The notes under the pieces are model-generated. The model made no database searches and was not told where the DNA came from. It saw only the letters and a list, made by a program, of their open reading frames with translations. 21,522 nucleotides of DNA from an uncultured archaeon (GTDB taxonomy: Archaea; Nanobdellota; Nanobdellia; Pacearchaeales; GW2011-AR1), in NCBI GenBank assembly GCA_937982425.1, contig CALJLT010000003.1, positions 1 to 21,522 of the forward strand. The letters are read 5' to 3'. A program made the translations under genes and the position numbers. Each line of letters begins with the position of its first letter. Position 1 is the stretch's first letter. Shown here one piece after another: positions 21,159 to 21,522 of the stretch.

Positions 21159-21159
21159 T

Positions 21160-21475
21160 TTAGATAAAACTTGTTTTAAAGTTTTCCTCCATAAATTTAA
21201 TTATTTCTTCTTTTTTTATTACTTGCCTATCATGTATTTTTCCTTTCTTTATCTTTCTTAAACTTATTCTTCTTGCTGCTCTTTTAAAAACAACAGTAAC
21301 GTCAAATCCCATTATACCAATATCCCTTTGGTATTCTATTCCGGGTATCTCAATGTATTCTTTTATCCCAAACGAAAAATTATTTTCACTTATTTGTTTT
21401 TTCTTTAAAGTGTTATCTATTGTTATTAACATCTTTTTTAAAAATTCTTCTGAATCTTTTCTAAGAGTTACGACT
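21160..21475 (-). CDS. rplE: ribosomal protein uL5, 5' part missing
   Basis: Only the last ~105 residues are present, ending at the TAA 21160-21162. [54 protein letters not shown] and the closing [11 protein letters not shown] are typical of archaeal uL5, which binds 5S rRNA and contacts tRNA in the large subunit. About 60-70 N-terminal residues should lie beyond the contig. The open frame appears to run to 21492 with a start reading MCSSDL, but that stretch is adapter sequence and not part of the protein. Confidence 0.93.
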
Positions 21476-21522
21476 AGATCGGAAGAGCACACGTCTGAAC
21501 TCCAGTCACCGAATACGATCTC
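21476..21522 (+). other. Illumina adapter plus index (artefact)
   Basis: Starts AGATCGGAAGAGCACACG, the Illumina multiplexing adapter, followed by index CGAATACG and ATCTC. It is the reverse complement of the first 45 bases of the window. Genomic sequence ends at about 21475. Confidence 0.98.

Noticed and set aside
1..21522. Terminal inverted repeats of a linear plasmid or virus
   Set aside because: The repeats are exactly Illumina adapter plus an index; there is no biological repeat inside them.

Overview
This window is a contig from a very AT-rich archaeon. Genes are tightly packed and almost all on the minus strand. The archaeal-type ribosomal proteins (eL19, eL31, eL32, eL39, eS19), TrmY, a histone-fold protein, TATA-box promoters and leaderless starts identify the domain. 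Small proteins, compact intergenic gaps, shortened or tailed ribosomal proteins and a class II lysyl-tRNA synthetase suggest a DPANN lineage of the Pacearchaeota/Woesearchaeota type. That placement is inference from gene style. Both ends of the window are Illumina adapter sequence, not genome (1-45 and 21476-21522).

Layout from the left. 81-1412 holds a small membrane protein, a 62-residue histone-fold protein, a conserved-family gene cut by one in-frame TAA, and a 57-residue membrane protein too short for usual gene calling. 1387-6855 is a housekeeping and RNA-modification stretch: lysS, rnhA, acyP, trmY, a deoxyribosyltransferase-like protein, a TruB/Cbf5 pseudouridine synthase and a COG2108-type radical SAM protein. 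A single AT-rich box at 6866-6880 can serve both the radical SAM gene and a plus-strand YitT-family membrane protein. An AlkD-like DNA glycosylase meets that gene tail to tail.

8489-10430 is a translation cluster transcribed leftward: stand-alone NFACT-R domain, YhbY-like RNA-binding protein, eS19, eL39 and eL31 with a long charged tail. 10461-13121 is the accessory part: a 451-residue protein of five degenerate repeats plus a sigma-region-2-like end, a Nudix hydrolase, a 12-codon Ala/Lys gene with a strong Shine-Dalgarno and TATA box, and an RNase HII-like protein on the plus strand. cysS follows at 13116-14453.

14491-21475 is the archaeal spc-type ribosomal operon, transcribed leftward: uL5 (cut by the contig end), uS14, uS8, uL6, eL32, eL19, uL18, uS5, uL30, an unrecognised 90-residue protein, uL15 and SecY. 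Two small membrane proteins come next, one pilin-like. Genes are joined by three recurrent junctions: ATGA overlaps, one TAATG overlap and TAAAATG one-base gaps. No tRNA, rRNA, CRISPR array, insertion sequence or integrase was seen. There is no gene-free stretch above 300 bases; the largest, 12311-12602, carries the 12-codon gene and its signals.
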